A DNA stretch of 61,074 nucleotides from Methylocystis suflitae. Its GTDB lineage: Bacteria; Pseudomonadota; Alphaproteobacteria; Rhizobiales; Beijerinckiaceae. Numbering within the stretch: the first letter of the stretch is position 1; the number at the start of each line of letters is the position of its first letter. The notes beneath the pieces were generated by a model that worked only from the letters and a program-made list of their open reading frames with translations, was not told the DNA's origin and ran no database searches. Both the position numbers and the translations under genes were made by a program. Location: positions 1-61,074 of the forward strand of contig NZ_JAMRYX010000080.1 in assembly GCF_024448135.1 (NCBI RefSeq), in the 5' to 3' direction. Of the stretch, positions 39,164 through 47,462 are shown piece by piece.

Positions 39164-39775
39164 ATGACGACGACCGAAAGGCACGCGGTGGGTCCGGTTG
39201 CGCCCGAAGCGCTGGAGCAGCTCTTTACGGGAGCGCGGACCCACAATGGCTGGCTTCCCAAAGAGGTGCCAGACAGCCTGCTCGAACTCGCCGTTGATTA
39301 CGCGAAATGGGGCCCGACAAGCGCCAATTGCTCACCGATGCGCATCATCTTCGTGCGCTCGCCGGAGGCGAAGGCCCGGCTCGCGCCGGCGATGTCGGAC
39401 GCCAATCGTCCGAAGACCATGGCCGCGCCCGCCACGGCGATCGTCGGCTATGATCTCGATTTCCCGGACAGTCTCCCACACCTTTATCCGGCGACGGACG
39501 CGCGCTCCTGGTTCGTCGGCAATGAGAAATTGATCGAAGAGACGGCCTTTCGCAATGGCTCGCTGCAGGGCGCCTATCTCCTTCTCGCGTTGCGCGCGGT
39601 GGGACTCGATTGCGGACCGATGAGCGGTTTCGACAGGGCGAAGGTCGATGCGGAATTCTTCCAAGGAACGCGGATAAAGTCGAATTTTCTGATCAACATC
39701 GGATACGGTGATCACGCAAAGCTCTATCCTCGCGGCCCGCGGCTCGCTTTTGAGGAAATCGCGAGGATTCTTTAG
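39164..39775 (+). CDS. RutE/nitroreductase-family FMN oxidoreductase
   Basis: A 203-residue flavin enzyme of the nitroreductase superfamily, closest to the malonic semialdehyde reductase (RutE) group. Diagnostic segments are [66 protein letters not shown] and [10 protein letters not shown]. The malonic semialdehyde role in the pyrimidine degradation pathway is only suggested by the family; no other rut gene is near. The DoxX gene follows after 12 bases. Confidence 0.9.
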   Translation: MTTTERHAVGPVAPEALEQLFTGARTHNGWLPKEVPDSLLELAVDYAKWGPTSANCSPMRIIFVRSPEAKARLAPAMSDANRPKTMAAPATAIVGYDLDFPDSLPHLYPATDARSWFVGNEKLIEETAFRNGSLQGAYLLLALRAVGLDCGPMSGFDRAKVDAEFFQGTRIKSNFLINIGYGDHAKLYPRGPRLAFEEIARIL

Positions 39776-39787
39776 GAGGCCAATTCC

Positions 39788-40177
39788 ATGACTCTGCGGA
39801 TTATTCCCCAACGATTCGCCCCGCACGCGCAGGGACTGCTGCGCATCGCCGCCGCTTTGCTGTTCATGCAGCACGGCGCGGCCAAGCTCTTTGGCGTCCC
39901 ACATGTCGCGATGTTCGACAATTTGAAGCTGTTCTCGCTTTTGGGCGCGGCCGGGATCCTTGAGCTCGTCGGCGGAATGCTGCTGCTGCTCGGCTTCTTC
40001 ACCCGGCCTGTCGCCTTTATTCTCTCGGGCCAGATGGCGGTCGCTTATTTCTTTTTCCACGCCGGCCAGGATTTGTGGCCGCTCCTCAACAAGGGCGAGC
40101 TCGCCGCGCTCTACTGCTTCGTATTTCTGTTCTTTGCAGCGGCAGGACCCGGCGCCTTCGCGCTCGACCGCGAATAA
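39788..40177 (+). CDS. DoxX-family membrane protein
   Basis: A 129-residue inner-membrane protein with four helices. The DoxX pattern is clear: LLRIAAALLFMQHGAAKLFG, GILELVGGMLLLLGFFTRPVAFIL, QMAVAYFFFHAGQ. Relatives act near redox enzymes, but the function is not settled. It probably shares a transcript with the upstream nitroreductase-like gene. Confidence 0.9.
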   Translation: MTLRIIPQRFAPHAQGLLRIAAALLFMQHGAAKLFGVPHVAMFDNLKLFSLLGAAGILELVGGMLLLLGFFTRPVAFILSGQMAVAYFFFHAGQDLWPLLNKGELAALYCFVFLFFAAAGPGAFALDRE

Positions 40178-40256
40178 CGCCGCATTTCGCAAGCGATTCC
40201 CGGCGGCGACGCCCTTTCTATTGACATTGGGGACGGGGGACATATTCCCTTGCGGT

Positions 40257-40865
40257 ATGTCCCAGACGGCCCTCACCGCCAAGCGTCGGTCTCAAGCTTT
40301 GGCGCTGCCTAATCTGCTGACCTATGGCCGAATGGCCGCCGTCCCGGTGGTGGCGGGGCTGCTTCTGGGCTTTACGGAGCACTGGGCGCGGTGGGCCGCG
40401 CTTGGCATTTTCATCGCCGCCGGGGTGACGGACTTTCTCGACGGCTATTTCGCGAGAATCTGGCAGCAGCAGTCGCCGCTCGGGCGGATGCTGGACCCCA
40501 TCGCGGACAAGTTGCTCGTCGCGACGACCCTGATGGCGCTTGTCGCCGATCGAACGGTCGCCGGCTGGACGATTTGGGCGGCGATCATCATCCTGTGTCG
40601 CGAAATCCTGGTGTCCGGTTTGCGGGAACACTTGGCCGAACTCAAGGTGCGCTTGCCCGTCTCCGCGATCGCCAAATGGAAAACCGCGGCGCAGCTCGTG
40701 GCGCTCGGCTTCCTGATCGCCGGACCGGCCGGCGAAGTCGTTCTCTCCGGCACGGTAAAGATCGGCGCGGCGCTCTTATGGGCCGCGGCGATTCTGACGC
40801 TTTATACCGGGTTCGACTACCTGCAGTCGGCGTGGAACCATTTCGGAGAAGACGAGGGGACATGA
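40257..40865 (+). CDS. pgsA: CDP-diacylglycerol-glycerol-3-phosphate 3-phosphatidyltransferase
   Basis: PgsA makes phosphatidylglycerol-phosphate, the committed step to phosphatidylglycerol. The 202-residue membrane protein has the CDP-alcohol transferase motif DGYFAR...GRMLDPIADK, and hydrophobic helices follow. ATG 40257 gives the family length; the frame is open much further upstream through the DoxX gene, but that is a shadow. Its stop overlaps moaD by four bases. The order pgsA-moaD-moaE is known in Rhizobiales, where uvrC usually comes first. Confidence 0.95.
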   Translation: MSQTALTAKRRSQALALPNLLTYGRMAAVPVVAGLLLGFTEHWARWAALGIFIAAGVTDFLDGYFARIWQQQSPLGRMLDPIADKLLVATTLMALVADRTVAGWTIWAAIIILCREILVSGLREHLAELKVRLPVSAIAKWKTAAQLVALGFLIAGPAGEVVLSGTVKIGAALLWAAAILTLYTGFDYLQSAWNHFGEDEGT

Positions 40866-41113
40866 AGGCGCTGTATTTCGCTTGGGTGCGCGAGCGCATC
40901 GGTCTGGCGGAAGAGGAGATCGCGCCGCCGGGTGACGTGGTCACGGTCCGTGAGCTGATCGAATGGCTGTCCGCGCGGGACGAGGGATATGCGGCCGCTT
41001 TCGCCAACCCGGCGACGATTCGCGCGGCCCTCGACAAGACGCATGCGGCGCCTGACGCGCCAATCGGCGCCGCAAGGGAGATTGCATTCTTCCCGCCGAT
41101 GACGGGCGGCTGA
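40862..41113 (+). CDS. moaD: Molybdopterin synthase small (sulfur-carrier) subunit
   Basis: An 83-residue ubiquitin-fold protein that carries sulfur as a thiocarboxylate on its C-terminal Gly-Gly (FFPPMTGG). The start (MKALYFAWVRERIG) and segment TVRELIEWL are typical. ATG 40862 overlaps the pgsA stop, and moaE follows after one base, so the three genes are co-translated. Confidence 0.95.
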   Translation: MKALYFAWVRERIGLAEEEIAPPGDVVTVRELIEWLSARDEGYAAAFANPATIRAALDKTHAAPDAPIGAAREIAFFPPMTGG

Positions 41114-41114
41114 G

Positions 41115-41582
41115 ATGGCGCCGCAGCCGAGTCCGGCGGTGCGCGTGCAGGCGGAAGATTTCGACCTTGGGCGGGAACAGGCGCTGCTGACGCGCGGGCG
41201 GCGAGACATCGGCGCGCTCGTCAGCTTCGTGGGCCTGTGCAGGGACGAGGACGGCGCGCTCGAGGCTTTGGAGCTCGAACATTATCCCGGAATGGCCGAG
41301 GCCGAGATCCGTCGCGTCGCCGACGAAGCGCTCGAACGATGGCCTTTGCAGGGATTGACCGTCATTCACCGCTTCGGCCGCATCCAACCAGGCGAGCAGA
41401 TCGTCCTGGTGCTCGCGGCGGCGCGCCACCGCGCTGACGCTTTCGCCGCCGCGGCGTTTCTGATGGATTTTCTTAAAACCCGCGCGCCCTTCTGGAAAAA
41501 GGAGCGCCGCGCGGATGGCGCGCCCGGCGACTGGGTCAGCGCGAAATCCGAGGACGATGCGGCTGCGGACCGTTGGCGCTAG
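41115..41582 (+). CDS. moaE: Molybdopterin synthase catalytic subunit
   Basis: MoaE adds two sulfurs, delivered by MoaD, to precursor Z. The 155-residue protein has ALVSFVGLCRDEDGALEALELEHYPGMAEAEI and the FGRIQPGEQIVLVLAAARHRADAFAAA region. It ends in the catalytic region with FLKTRAPFWKKERRADG. It starts one base after the moaD stop. The 3' end overlaps the convergent Yip1 gene by four bases. Confidence 0.96.
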   Translation: MAPQPSPAVRVQAEDFDLGREQALLTRGRRDIGALVSFVGLCRDEDGALEALELEHYPGMAEAEIRRVADEALERWPLQGLTVIHRFGRIQPGEQIVLVLAAARHRADAFAAAAFLMDFLKTRAPFWKKERRADGAPGDWVSAKSEDDAAADRWR

Positions 41583-42157
41583 ATCAACTGCTGCGGCGCG
41601 ATGAGATGCGTCAGCCAGCCGTGCAGCGCGACGGTCGCGACGACGAGAAACAGCGTCGCGAGGGTGAAGACGTCGAGATTTTCCTTTGGCACGCGTATCA
41701 TCGTCGGCAGGCCGACGGAAAAGACATAGATTCCATAGAAGCCGAGCACGTCCAGCCATCGAAGGCCGGGTATCAGGCCAAATAGAGAGGCGAGCCCGAC
41801 CGGCGTGTAGGAATAGGCGGTCAGCATCAGGGCGCGGCGGTCGTCGGTCTTCCCTTCGAAATGCGGCGCAATGGCCGATATGACGAAGGCGACGATAAAA
41901 AACGCCGGCAGGCTCAATAGATATTGAACGAAGGCGCGGTAAAGCCCGCCCGCGAACGTCGGGTGCATGATTCCTTGCGAGCCATAGGAAAAGCCGAAAA
42001 GCCACGAACCGAAGAAGCTCGCGAACGGCGGAAGAAGCGCCAATATCGCAATATAATTGCGGTAAAAATCGAAGACGGACGTCTCCTCTTCCGAGATCTT
42101 TGCCCATTCGGCCTGCGGGGCCAGGATTAAGCCTTTGATCCGAGGTAGCAACTGCAT
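41579..42157 (-). CDS. Yip1-domain membrane protein
   Basis: A 192-residue inner-membrane protein with five predicted helices of the Yip1/YIPF fold (FDFYRNYIAILALLPPFASFFG, LLSLPAFFIVAFVISAIAPHF, YTPVGLASLFGLIPGL, and two more). The N-terminal RIKGLILAPQAEWAKISEEE is common to alphaproteobacterial members. The start at 42157 is set by GGAGG about six bases upstream; an in-frame ATG at 42169 overlaps that site. Function unknown. Confidence 0.88.
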   Translation of the reverse strand: MQLLPRIKGLILAPQAEWAKISEEETSVFDFYRNYIAILALLPPFASFFGSWLFGFSYGSQGIMHPTFAGGLYRAFVQYLLSLPAFFIVAFVISAIAPHFEGKTDDRRALMLTAYSYTPVGLASLFGLIPGLRWLDVLGFYGIYVFSVGLPTMIRVPKENLDVFTLATLFLVVATVALHGWLTHLIAPQQLI

Positions 42158-42280
42158 GTCGGCCTCCATTGATTCGCCGCAAGCGCTCATTACCGAGGCG
42201 GCATGGAGCGGGGCTTGCGGGCGCCGGGTCCTCCATGCGAGGGAGAGTGCGGCCTGCTGCGGCCGGTTCGATGATCGACG

Positions 42281-43288
42281 GTGAAATCTAACGCGACGGG
42301 CCGCATGAGAAAACTGCTGGAATATTTTTGGCCGGTCGTCGGCCTTGTCGCGGTCGTCGCCTCGTTTTTTCTTCTCTATCACGAATTCAAAGGAGAGTCG
42401 GTCGGCGCCGAGGTTTGGGCCAATCTCCGGGCCATTCCGACAAGCCGCTATCTGCTTGCTGGGGTATCGACGCTTGTCGCTTATGCGGCGCTCGCCTGGT
42501 ACGATCGCATCGCGCTGCTGCACTTAGGCGTCAAACACATCAATTGGCTGTTTATCTCGGTCTGTTCGTTCACGACCTACGCCTTGTCGCACAACATCGG
42601 CGCAAGCGTTTTCTCGGGCGCCATGGTGCGTTATCGCGCCTATTCCACCAAGGGGCTGACAGCGACGCAGGTCGCCACGCTGGTGGTGTTGTGCTCGTAC
42701 ACGTTCGGCTTCGGCAATGTGCTGCTCGCCGGCCTTTTGCTGACCTACGACCCGGCGATCATGCAAAGGCTGTCGGGCTTCCTTCCCGACATACTTACAA
42801 ACCCGAACACAGCGCTCGTCGTCGGTTTGTCCTGCCTGGCCTTCGTCGTTCTCTACATTCTCGGATCGCTCATGCATTTCCGGGCGATCCGGCTGTTCGG
42901 GCGTTTCGAAATTCTCTATCCGCGCCCCGGCATCATGCTGCGCCAGCTCTTCGCGGCTCCCCTGGAGCTCATCGGCGCCGCCGGCATCATCTATTTCGCG
43001 CTGCCGGAGCAGGGCAATCCTGGCTTTCTCGTCGTGCTCGGCGCGTTTCTCTTGTCCTTTTCGGCGGCTTTGGTGTCCCATGCGCCCGGCGGGCTCGGCG
43101 TCTTCGAGCTGCTGTTCATCAACGTCATGCCAGATGTGCCGCGGCTGAAGGTCCTCGCAGCGCTGCTCGTCTGGCGACTCTTCTATCTCATCTTCCCGCT
43201 GCTGATCGCGCTCGTCGTCGTCGCCCTCTTCGAGCGCAAGAAACTCGTCGAGCGCTGGCGCGGGATAGAGAAACAAACCGCAAAATAA
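42281..43288 (+). CDS. YbhN/LPG-synthase-like transmembrane protein (UPF0104)
   Basis: A 335-residue protein with about eight membrane helices, from the family that includes the flippase half of lysyl-phosphatidylglycerol synthase MprF. The motif SHNIGASVFSGAMVRYRAYS and LSFSAALVSHAPGGLGVFELLF are diagnostic. There is no soluble aminoacyl-transferase domain. A lipid-flipping role is possible but unproven. The neighbouring Yip1 gene is divergent. Confidence 0.9.
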   Translation: MKSNATGRMRKLLEYFWPVVGLVAVVASFFLLYHEFKGESVGAEVWANLRAIPTSRYLLAGVSTLVAYAALAWYDRIALLHLGVKHINWLFISVCSFTTYALSHNIGASVFSGAMVRYRAYSTKGLTATQVATLVVLCSYTFGFGNVLLAGLLLTYDPAIMQRLSGFLPDILTNPNTALVVGLSCLAFVVLYILGSLMHFRAIRLFGRFEILYPRPGIMLRQLFAAPLELIGAAGIIYFALPEQGNPGFLVVLGAFLLSFSAALVSHAPGGLGVFELLFINVMPDVPRLKVLAALLVWRLFYLIFPLLIALVVVALFERKKLVERWRGIEKQTAK

Positions 43289-43313
43289 GAACGCCGGCCA
43301 TCTCTGACCGGCG
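43282..43313 (-). terminator. Terminator of sciP, possibly bidirectional
   Basis: On the minus strand an 8-bp stem (43306-43313 with 43292-43299, one G-T pair) closes a six-base loop and is followed by TTCTTATTTT. It lies just after the sciP stop and overlaps the end of the convergent YbhN gene. Confidence 0.75.
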
Positions 43314-43342
43314 CGGCGATGCTGTTGCGTCTGTCGCGGCGC

Positions 43343-43618
43343 TTACATGCGATATTGCTGGAGTCGCGTGGTCCGAAGTCCGGCGAGTCCGTGCTGGTCG
43401 ATCGACATCTGCCAGCTCAGGAATTCGTCCACCGTCAGCGTATAGCGCGTGCAGGCTTCGTCGAGAGAGAGCAGGCCGCCGCGCACCGCCGCCACCACTT
43501 CCGCCTTACGCCGTATCACCCAGCGTTTGGTCGAAGCGGGGGGTAAATCCGCAATGGTCAGCGGACTGCCATCGGGACCGATGACATATTTGACACGGGG
43601 ACGGTGCGTCTCGGTCAT
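43343..43618 (-). CDS. sciP: CtrA inhibitor SciP (DUF1153 family)
   Basis: SciP is a small helix-turn-helix protein of alphaproteobacteria that binds CtrA-controlled promoters or CtrA itself and limits CtrA activity in the cell cycle. The 91-residue protein contains VKYVIGPDGSPLTIADLPP, STKRWVIRRKAEVVAAVRGGLLSLDEAC and YTLTVDEFLSWQ, near-identical in style to the family. ATG 43618 is preferred to the GTG at 43627. It is the only cell-cycle regulator in the window. Confidence 0.95.
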   Translation of the reverse strand: MTETHRPRVKYVIGPDGSPLTIADLPPASTKRWVIRRKAEVVAAVRGGLLSLDEACTRYTLTVDEFLSWQMSIDQHGLAGLRTTRLQQYRM

Positions 43619-43658
43619 CTCACTCACTCGCTACTCAAACAGCCACGTTGTAGCGTCT

Positions 43659-43706
43659 TTATAGAGGCGTCGCTTTAAGAATTGCCTAAACGGGTAGCCT
43701 CTATAA
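43659..43706. promoter_or_regulatory. 10-bp inverted repeat in the sciP upstream region
   Basis: TTATAGAGGC (43659-43668) is repeated in inverted form as GCCTCTATAA (43697-43706) with a 28-base gap, 40-90 bases before the sciP start. It may be a regulator site or a weak structure in the transcript. I cannot assign a binding protein, and no TTAA-N7-TTAA CtrA box is exact here. Confidence 0.4.
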
Positions 43707-43888
43707 GCAATGGAAAATAAACTAAATTTTAGGAATATGCGGCGTTCAGAGACTTGGCGCGCCGACCGGGCAACCGCCAATACCAGAGCGGCGTTCCGCT
43801 TTTGCCTGGGTTTGCTTGCATCGAGCGTCTTGCGCTGACCCGGCAAGGTTAGCGTCTCCAGCATCGACCGTATTGAATTGGCGAAGCG

Positions 43889-44070
43889 CTAAAAACGCGT
43901 CGTTAACTGCGTCAACCATTCTGGCGAAGCCGTGACGGGCGCCGTCTCGTCCGGATCGGTGCCCCCGACAGAGCGCCCAACTTCTTTATCGCCTTTGAAG
44001 ACGATGATCGTGCTTTGCCGGTTGGCCTTCAGCGTGCGGAGAGCGTTCTTCTGCCCCTTGCGCGAGCGGC
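43889..44070 (-). pseudogene. 3' remnant of a thioredoxin-like gene
   Basis: On the minus strand the residues QKNALRTLKANRQSTIIVFKGDKEVGRSVGGT resemble the C-terminal half of exported thioredoxin-fold proteins, which read KxxRQSTLIVFKxGKEVGRS (the run is shown here for naming; key residues are the QST-IIVFK strand and GRSVG). The CxxC half is absent. Further upstream the frame merges into sequence antisense to mobA that has no thioredoxin character. It looks like the tail of a lost gene, perhaps cut off when mobA arrived. Confidence 0.45.
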
Positions 44071-44128
44071 GCTCGGGATTATGAAGAAACACAATGGCGC
44101 CCCTCTTTGAAGCCAAACCGGACAGCGC

Positions 44129-44743
44129 ATGAACGACTGCATGGGCGTCATCCTCGCCGGCGGGTTGGCGCGGCGCATGGGCGGGGGCGACAAGCCGCTC
44201 GTCGCGATCGCCGGCCGGCCGATCCTTCAGCATGTGATCGACCGCCTGAAGCCGCAGTGCGGGCTTCTCGCGATCAACGCCAACGGCGACCCCGCACGTT
44301 TTTCCGCTTTCGGACTGCCCGTCATCTGCGACAGCGTTGAAGGTTTCGCCGGCCCGCTCGCCGGCGTTCTCGCCGGGATGGAGTTTGGCGCGGCGAAAGG
44401 CGCGGCGGATGTGCTGAGCGCGCCGGGCGACACGCCGTTCCTGCCCGCCGATCTCCTGGCGCGTCTGAAGGATGCTCGAACGCGCGCCGGCGCCGAGATC
44501 GCCGTCGCGGCATCAGATGCGCGAACCCATCATGCCGTGGCGCTGTGGCCTGTCGCGCTGCGAGAAGACTTGCGGCGCGCGCTCGTGGCGGAAGACGAGC
44601 GCAAGGTGTCGGCCTTTATCGCGCGCTATGCAAATGTGATCGTCGAATGGCCGGCACAGCCTTACGACCCCTTCTTCAACGTCAACCGACCTGAGGATCT
44701 GGCGCGCGCCGAGGCGATAGCCAGGGAGGAATCGCGCAGCTAA
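44129..44743 (+). CDS. mobA: Molybdenum cofactor guanylyltransferase
   Basis: MobA attaches GMP to molybdenum cofactor, giving the guanine-dinucleotide form used by DMSO-reductase-family enzymes such as formate dehydrogenase. The 204-residue protein has the nucleotidyltransferase start VILAGGLARRMGGGDKPL, then VICDSVEGFAGPLAGVLAGM and APGDTPFLP, and ends with DPFFNVNRPEDLARAEAIA. Start ATG 44129, or 44141 (MGVILAGG). It is separate from moaDE and mog in this window. Confidence 0.95.
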   Translation: MNDCMGVILAGGLARRMGGGDKPLVAIAGRPILQHVIDRLKPQCGLLAINANGDPARFSAFGLPVICDSVEGFAGPLAGVLAGMEFGAAKGAADVLSAPGDTPFLPADLLARLKDARTRAGAEIAVAASDARTHHAVALWPVALREDLRRALVAEDERKVSAFIARYANVIVEWPAQPYDPFFNVNRPEDLARAEAIAREESRS

Positions 44744-44784
44744 ATTGACGCGATGCCTCGAGAGCAGCCGGCGCGGGATAGGAC

Positions 44785-45354
44785 ATGAGCGAGCAAGCAA
44801 AAAAGGGGTTCAGGGACAAGGTTCATGAGGAAGCCAGGGCGTTTTTTCCGGTGTTCCTTTATGTGTGGTTCCTGCTCGCCGTGCTTGGGGTGCACAAGTC
44901 GATCGTGCTGTCGCAGGCGCATATCGTGCAGCATCAGGGCTTCGCCGCCGCCAAGGCGCTTGCTTTCGCCAAGGTGCTATTTGTCGCCAACAAATTCGGC
45001 GTCTGGCGCGTCTTCGACACGATGCCGCTGATCGTTCCTATCCTGGTAAAGTCGTTTCTTTTCGGCGTGCTGCTCATCGACATGGACATTATTGAGCAGG
45101 CGCTGCTGGAGCACTTCTGGCCCGCCCATGCGGACCATAACCCCGTGAATCTCGACAATCTGCGCACGCTACTGTCGGTTGGACTAGTCACCTTCGCCGC
45201 ACTGATCCCGTTCTTTGGCTTCCGCGAATTCGCCAAGCTCGTCGGGGAGGCGGAGCTACGAAAGGTGCTCTTCGTGCGTCGCGAGAATTTCGTTCCGCAG
45301 CGCGAAGCCGAGCCGGCGGCGTCGCCCGCGCCCGCGGAACTGATAGAGGGCTAA
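44785..45354 (+). CDS. Hypothetical membrane protein with three predicted helices
   Basis: A 189-residue protein with a charged N-terminus (MSEQAKKGFRDKVHEEAR), then membrane segments at about 20-37 (FFPVFLYVWFLLAVLGV), 81-100 (MPLIVPILVKSFLFGVLLI) and 130-145 (LLSVGLVTFAALIPFFGF). The C-terminus is Ala/Pro/Glu-rich and cytosolic in style. A good reading context and no overlap with mobA suggest a true gene. I recognise no domain. Its 3' end overlaps the convergent cysteine synthase gene by four bases. Confidence 0.7.
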   Translation: MSEQAKKGFRDKVHEEARAFFPVFLYVWFLLAVLGVHKSIVLSQAHIVQHQGFAAAKALAFAKVLFVANKFGVWRVFDTMPLIVPILVKSFLFGVLLIDMDIIEQALLEHFWPAHADHNPVNLDNLRTLLSVGLVTFAALIPFFGFREFAKLVGEAELRKVLFVRRENFVPQREAEPAASPAPAELIEG

Positions 45355-46382
45355 ACGAAGCCCGGATCCATCTCGACGGCGCCTTCGAGCCAGGGCGGCG
45401 TCGGCAGGTTCTGGCTGCGCAGGAAGTCGGCGTTGAAGAGCTTCGAAGCGTATCTTGCGCCGCCGTCGCACAGCACGGTCACAATCGTATTGCCGGGCCC
45501 CATATCGCGCGCCAGTCTGATGGCGCCCGCGACGTTGATTCCCGAAGAGCCGCCCAGCAACAGGCCTTCTTGCTCGGCGAGATCGAAGACGATGCGCAGC
45601 GCCTCGTCATCGGGGATGCGATAGGCGACGTCGACCGGCGCGCCTTCGAGATTGGCGGTGATCCGACCCTGGCCAATCCCTTCCGTGATGGATGAGCCCT
45701 CGGCCTTCAACTCGCCGGTCGTATAATAGGAATAGAGCGCCGCCCCGTACGGATCGGCCAGCCCGATCTTCACATCCGGATTTCTCTCCTTGAGCGCCAT
45801 GCCGACGCCGGCAAGCGTGCCGCCGGTGCCGCAGGCGCAAATAAAGGCGTCCACCGCGCCCTCCAGCGCTTCGTAAATCTCGGGCCCCGTGGTGGTGAGA
45901 TGGGCGACGCGGTTGGCCACATTGTCGAATTGATTGGCCCAGACGGCGCCGTTCGGCTCTTCCCTCGCGAGGCGCTCGGCGAGACGCCCGGAAAGTTTCA
46001 CATAATTATTGGGGTTGGCGTAGGGAACCACCGGCACTTCCACGAGCCGCGCGCCTTGCAGGCGCAACATGTCTTTCTTTTCTTGGCTCTGGGTGTCGGG
46101 AATCACGATCACCGTGCGAAAGCCCAGCGCGTTCGCGACGAGCGCGAGCCCGATGCCGGTGTTGCCGGCGGTGCCTTCAACGATGACCCCTCCCGGCTTC
46201 AGCAATCCTTTCGCGCGCGCATCTTCGACGATAGACAGCGCCGCGCGGTCCTTGACTGAACCGCCCGGGTTCATGAATTCGGCCTTGCCGAGAATGCGGC
46301 AGCCGGTCGCCTTCGAGGCGCCGCGCAATTCAATGAGCGGCGTGCGCCCGATGGCTTCGATGACGCTGGAGGCGACGGTCAT
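45351..46382 (-). CDS. cysK: Cysteine synthase (O-acetylserine sulfhydrylase)
   Basis: A PLP enzyme that makes cysteine from O-acetylserine and sulfide. The 343-residue protein has the cofactor Lys44 (NPGGSVKDRAAL), the substrate loop GTAGNTGIG and the C-terminal GGSSGINVAG and CDGGARYASKLF. The length, somewhat above the ~310 of E. coli CysK, and sequence style (SQEKKDMLRLQGARLVEVP) fit a common alphaproteobacterial paralogue. It works with sulfite reductase, whose siroheme comes from CysG. The symbol is given by homology; the exact paralogue is uncertain. Confidence 0.92.
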   Translation of the reverse strand: MTVASSVIEAIGRTPLIELRGASKATGCRILGKAEFMNPGGSVKDRAALSIVEDARAKGLLKPGGVIVEGTAGNTGIGLALVANALGFRTVIVIPDTQSQEKKDMLRLQGARLVEVPVVPYANPNNYVKLSGRLAERLAREEPNGAVWANQFDNVANRVAHLTTTGPEIYEALEGAVDAFICACGTGGTLAGVGMALKERNPDVKIGLADPYGAALYSYYTTGELKAEGSSITEGIGQGRITANLEGAPVDVAYRIPDDEALRIVFDLAEQEGLLLGGSSGINVAGAIRLARDMGPGNTIVTVLCDGGARYASKLFNADFLRSQNLPTPPWLEGAVEMDPGFV

Positions 46383-46412
46383 TTATGATTCCTGGCGAAT
46401 GGCGGTTCGTTC

Positions 46413-47297
46413 CTAGCCGACCGGCGGCTCCCGCTCAAAGGCGAAAATCGCGCCATGGCGCGCCTGCGCGCCCGGCGCCAGAATTCGCATCGAGGGCTTT
46501 TCATAGAGATCGCCGTAAAAGTCGTCAGGATCGCCGTGACCTGTCCAGGGCTCGATGCACAGATATGGGGCAGGCGGCAGCGTCCAAAATCCGACATGGG
46601 GGAAATCGTCGAGCGTGACCGAAAGACGCGCGCCCTCGCCATTGTCGAAAACGAGGCTGTGGCTTGCAAGATTGAGAAAGCAAAGCGCGTCGCGCGTGAA
46701 CATTTCTGTTTCGAGCGGCAGTCGCCGGCCGACAAGCGGCGTTTTGCGGATGGGTTTCGAGAAAAGCCCGCCTGGTCCGATGATGGGAACTTCGGCGCGC
46801 TCGGCCTTCTCGAATATGATCGCATGCGGCGAGGAAGAGTCGGCAAGCGGCCAGCGAAAGGCGGGATGCAAGCCGCAGGCGTAGGGCAGGGGCCGCGAGT
46901 CGGCGTTTGTGACGATGAGATTATTTTCGAGCGCGCCGGCGCGAAGCTGGAACTCCACGTCGAACCGGAAAGCGAAGGGATAGAGCGCGCGGGTCTCGGC
47001 ATCGTCGACGAGCGCGAGGCGCAAATAGTCGTCGCGCCGCTCGGCGACGTCGAAGCGCTTTTTCCAAGCGAAGCCATGGAGCGCAAGCGGATAGGTCTCG
47101 CCGTCGACGCGCACGCGGCCGTCGCGCGTCCAGCCGACGACGGGAAACAGCACGGGCGCGGTCTGGTCCCAGACCTTAGGGTTCTTCGCCCAGATCATGT
47201 CGACTCCGCGCGCGCGCCAGCTCGAAAGCTCCGCGCCGAAAGCTAGGATCTCCGCGCTGTCGCCAGAGGAATGGGTGAGCTGAATCGCGTCGGTCAT
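46413..47297 (-). CDS. Aldose 1-epimerase-family protein
   Basis: A 294-residue protein of the galactose mutarotase-like superfamily (beta-sandwich). Family traits include WDQTAPVLFPVVGWTRDGRVRVDGETYPLALHGFAWK (split: VLFPVVGW and LHGFAWK), CGLHPAFRWPL, and PYLCIEPWTGHGDP near the C-terminus. These contain the usual catalytic His and Glu positions. Start ATG 47297 (MTDAIQLTH) with GGAA upstream; ATG 47309 is possible. The substrate sugar is unknown. It is divergent from marC. Confidence 0.88.
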   Translation of the reverse strand: MTDAIQLTHSSGDSAEILAFGAELSSWRARGVDMIWAKNPKVWDQTAPVLFPVVGWTRDGRVRVDGETYPLALHGFAWKKRFDVAERRDDYLRLALVDDAETRALYPFAFRFDVEFQLRAGALENNLIVTNADSRPLPYACGLHPAFRWPLADSSSPHAIIFEKAERAEVPIIGPGGLFSKPIRKTPLVGRRLPLETEMFTRDALCFLNLASHSLVFDNGEGARLSVTLDDFPHVGFWTLPPAPYLCIEPWTGHGDPDDFYGDLYEKPSMRILAPGAQARHGAIFAFEREPPVG

Positions 47298-47462
47298 GGT
47301 CAATTCCATCGTAAGACACAAGTCCAAGCGAATGCTGACAAAATCAGCGCGTCCCTCCAGTGCGGCGCTTGAGCGGCGGCATCCGCCGCAATAAGGTCGC
47401 GCCGCCACGCCGCCATACCCGCCAAGCATGTTGGCGCAGCGCAACGCCAATGAGAAGGCCTT

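Noticed and set aside
43631-43864. Minus-strand open frame of 77 codons upstream of sciP
   Set aside because: It covers the AT-rich promoter region and inverted repeat of sciP and has no protein-like conservation that I can recognise.
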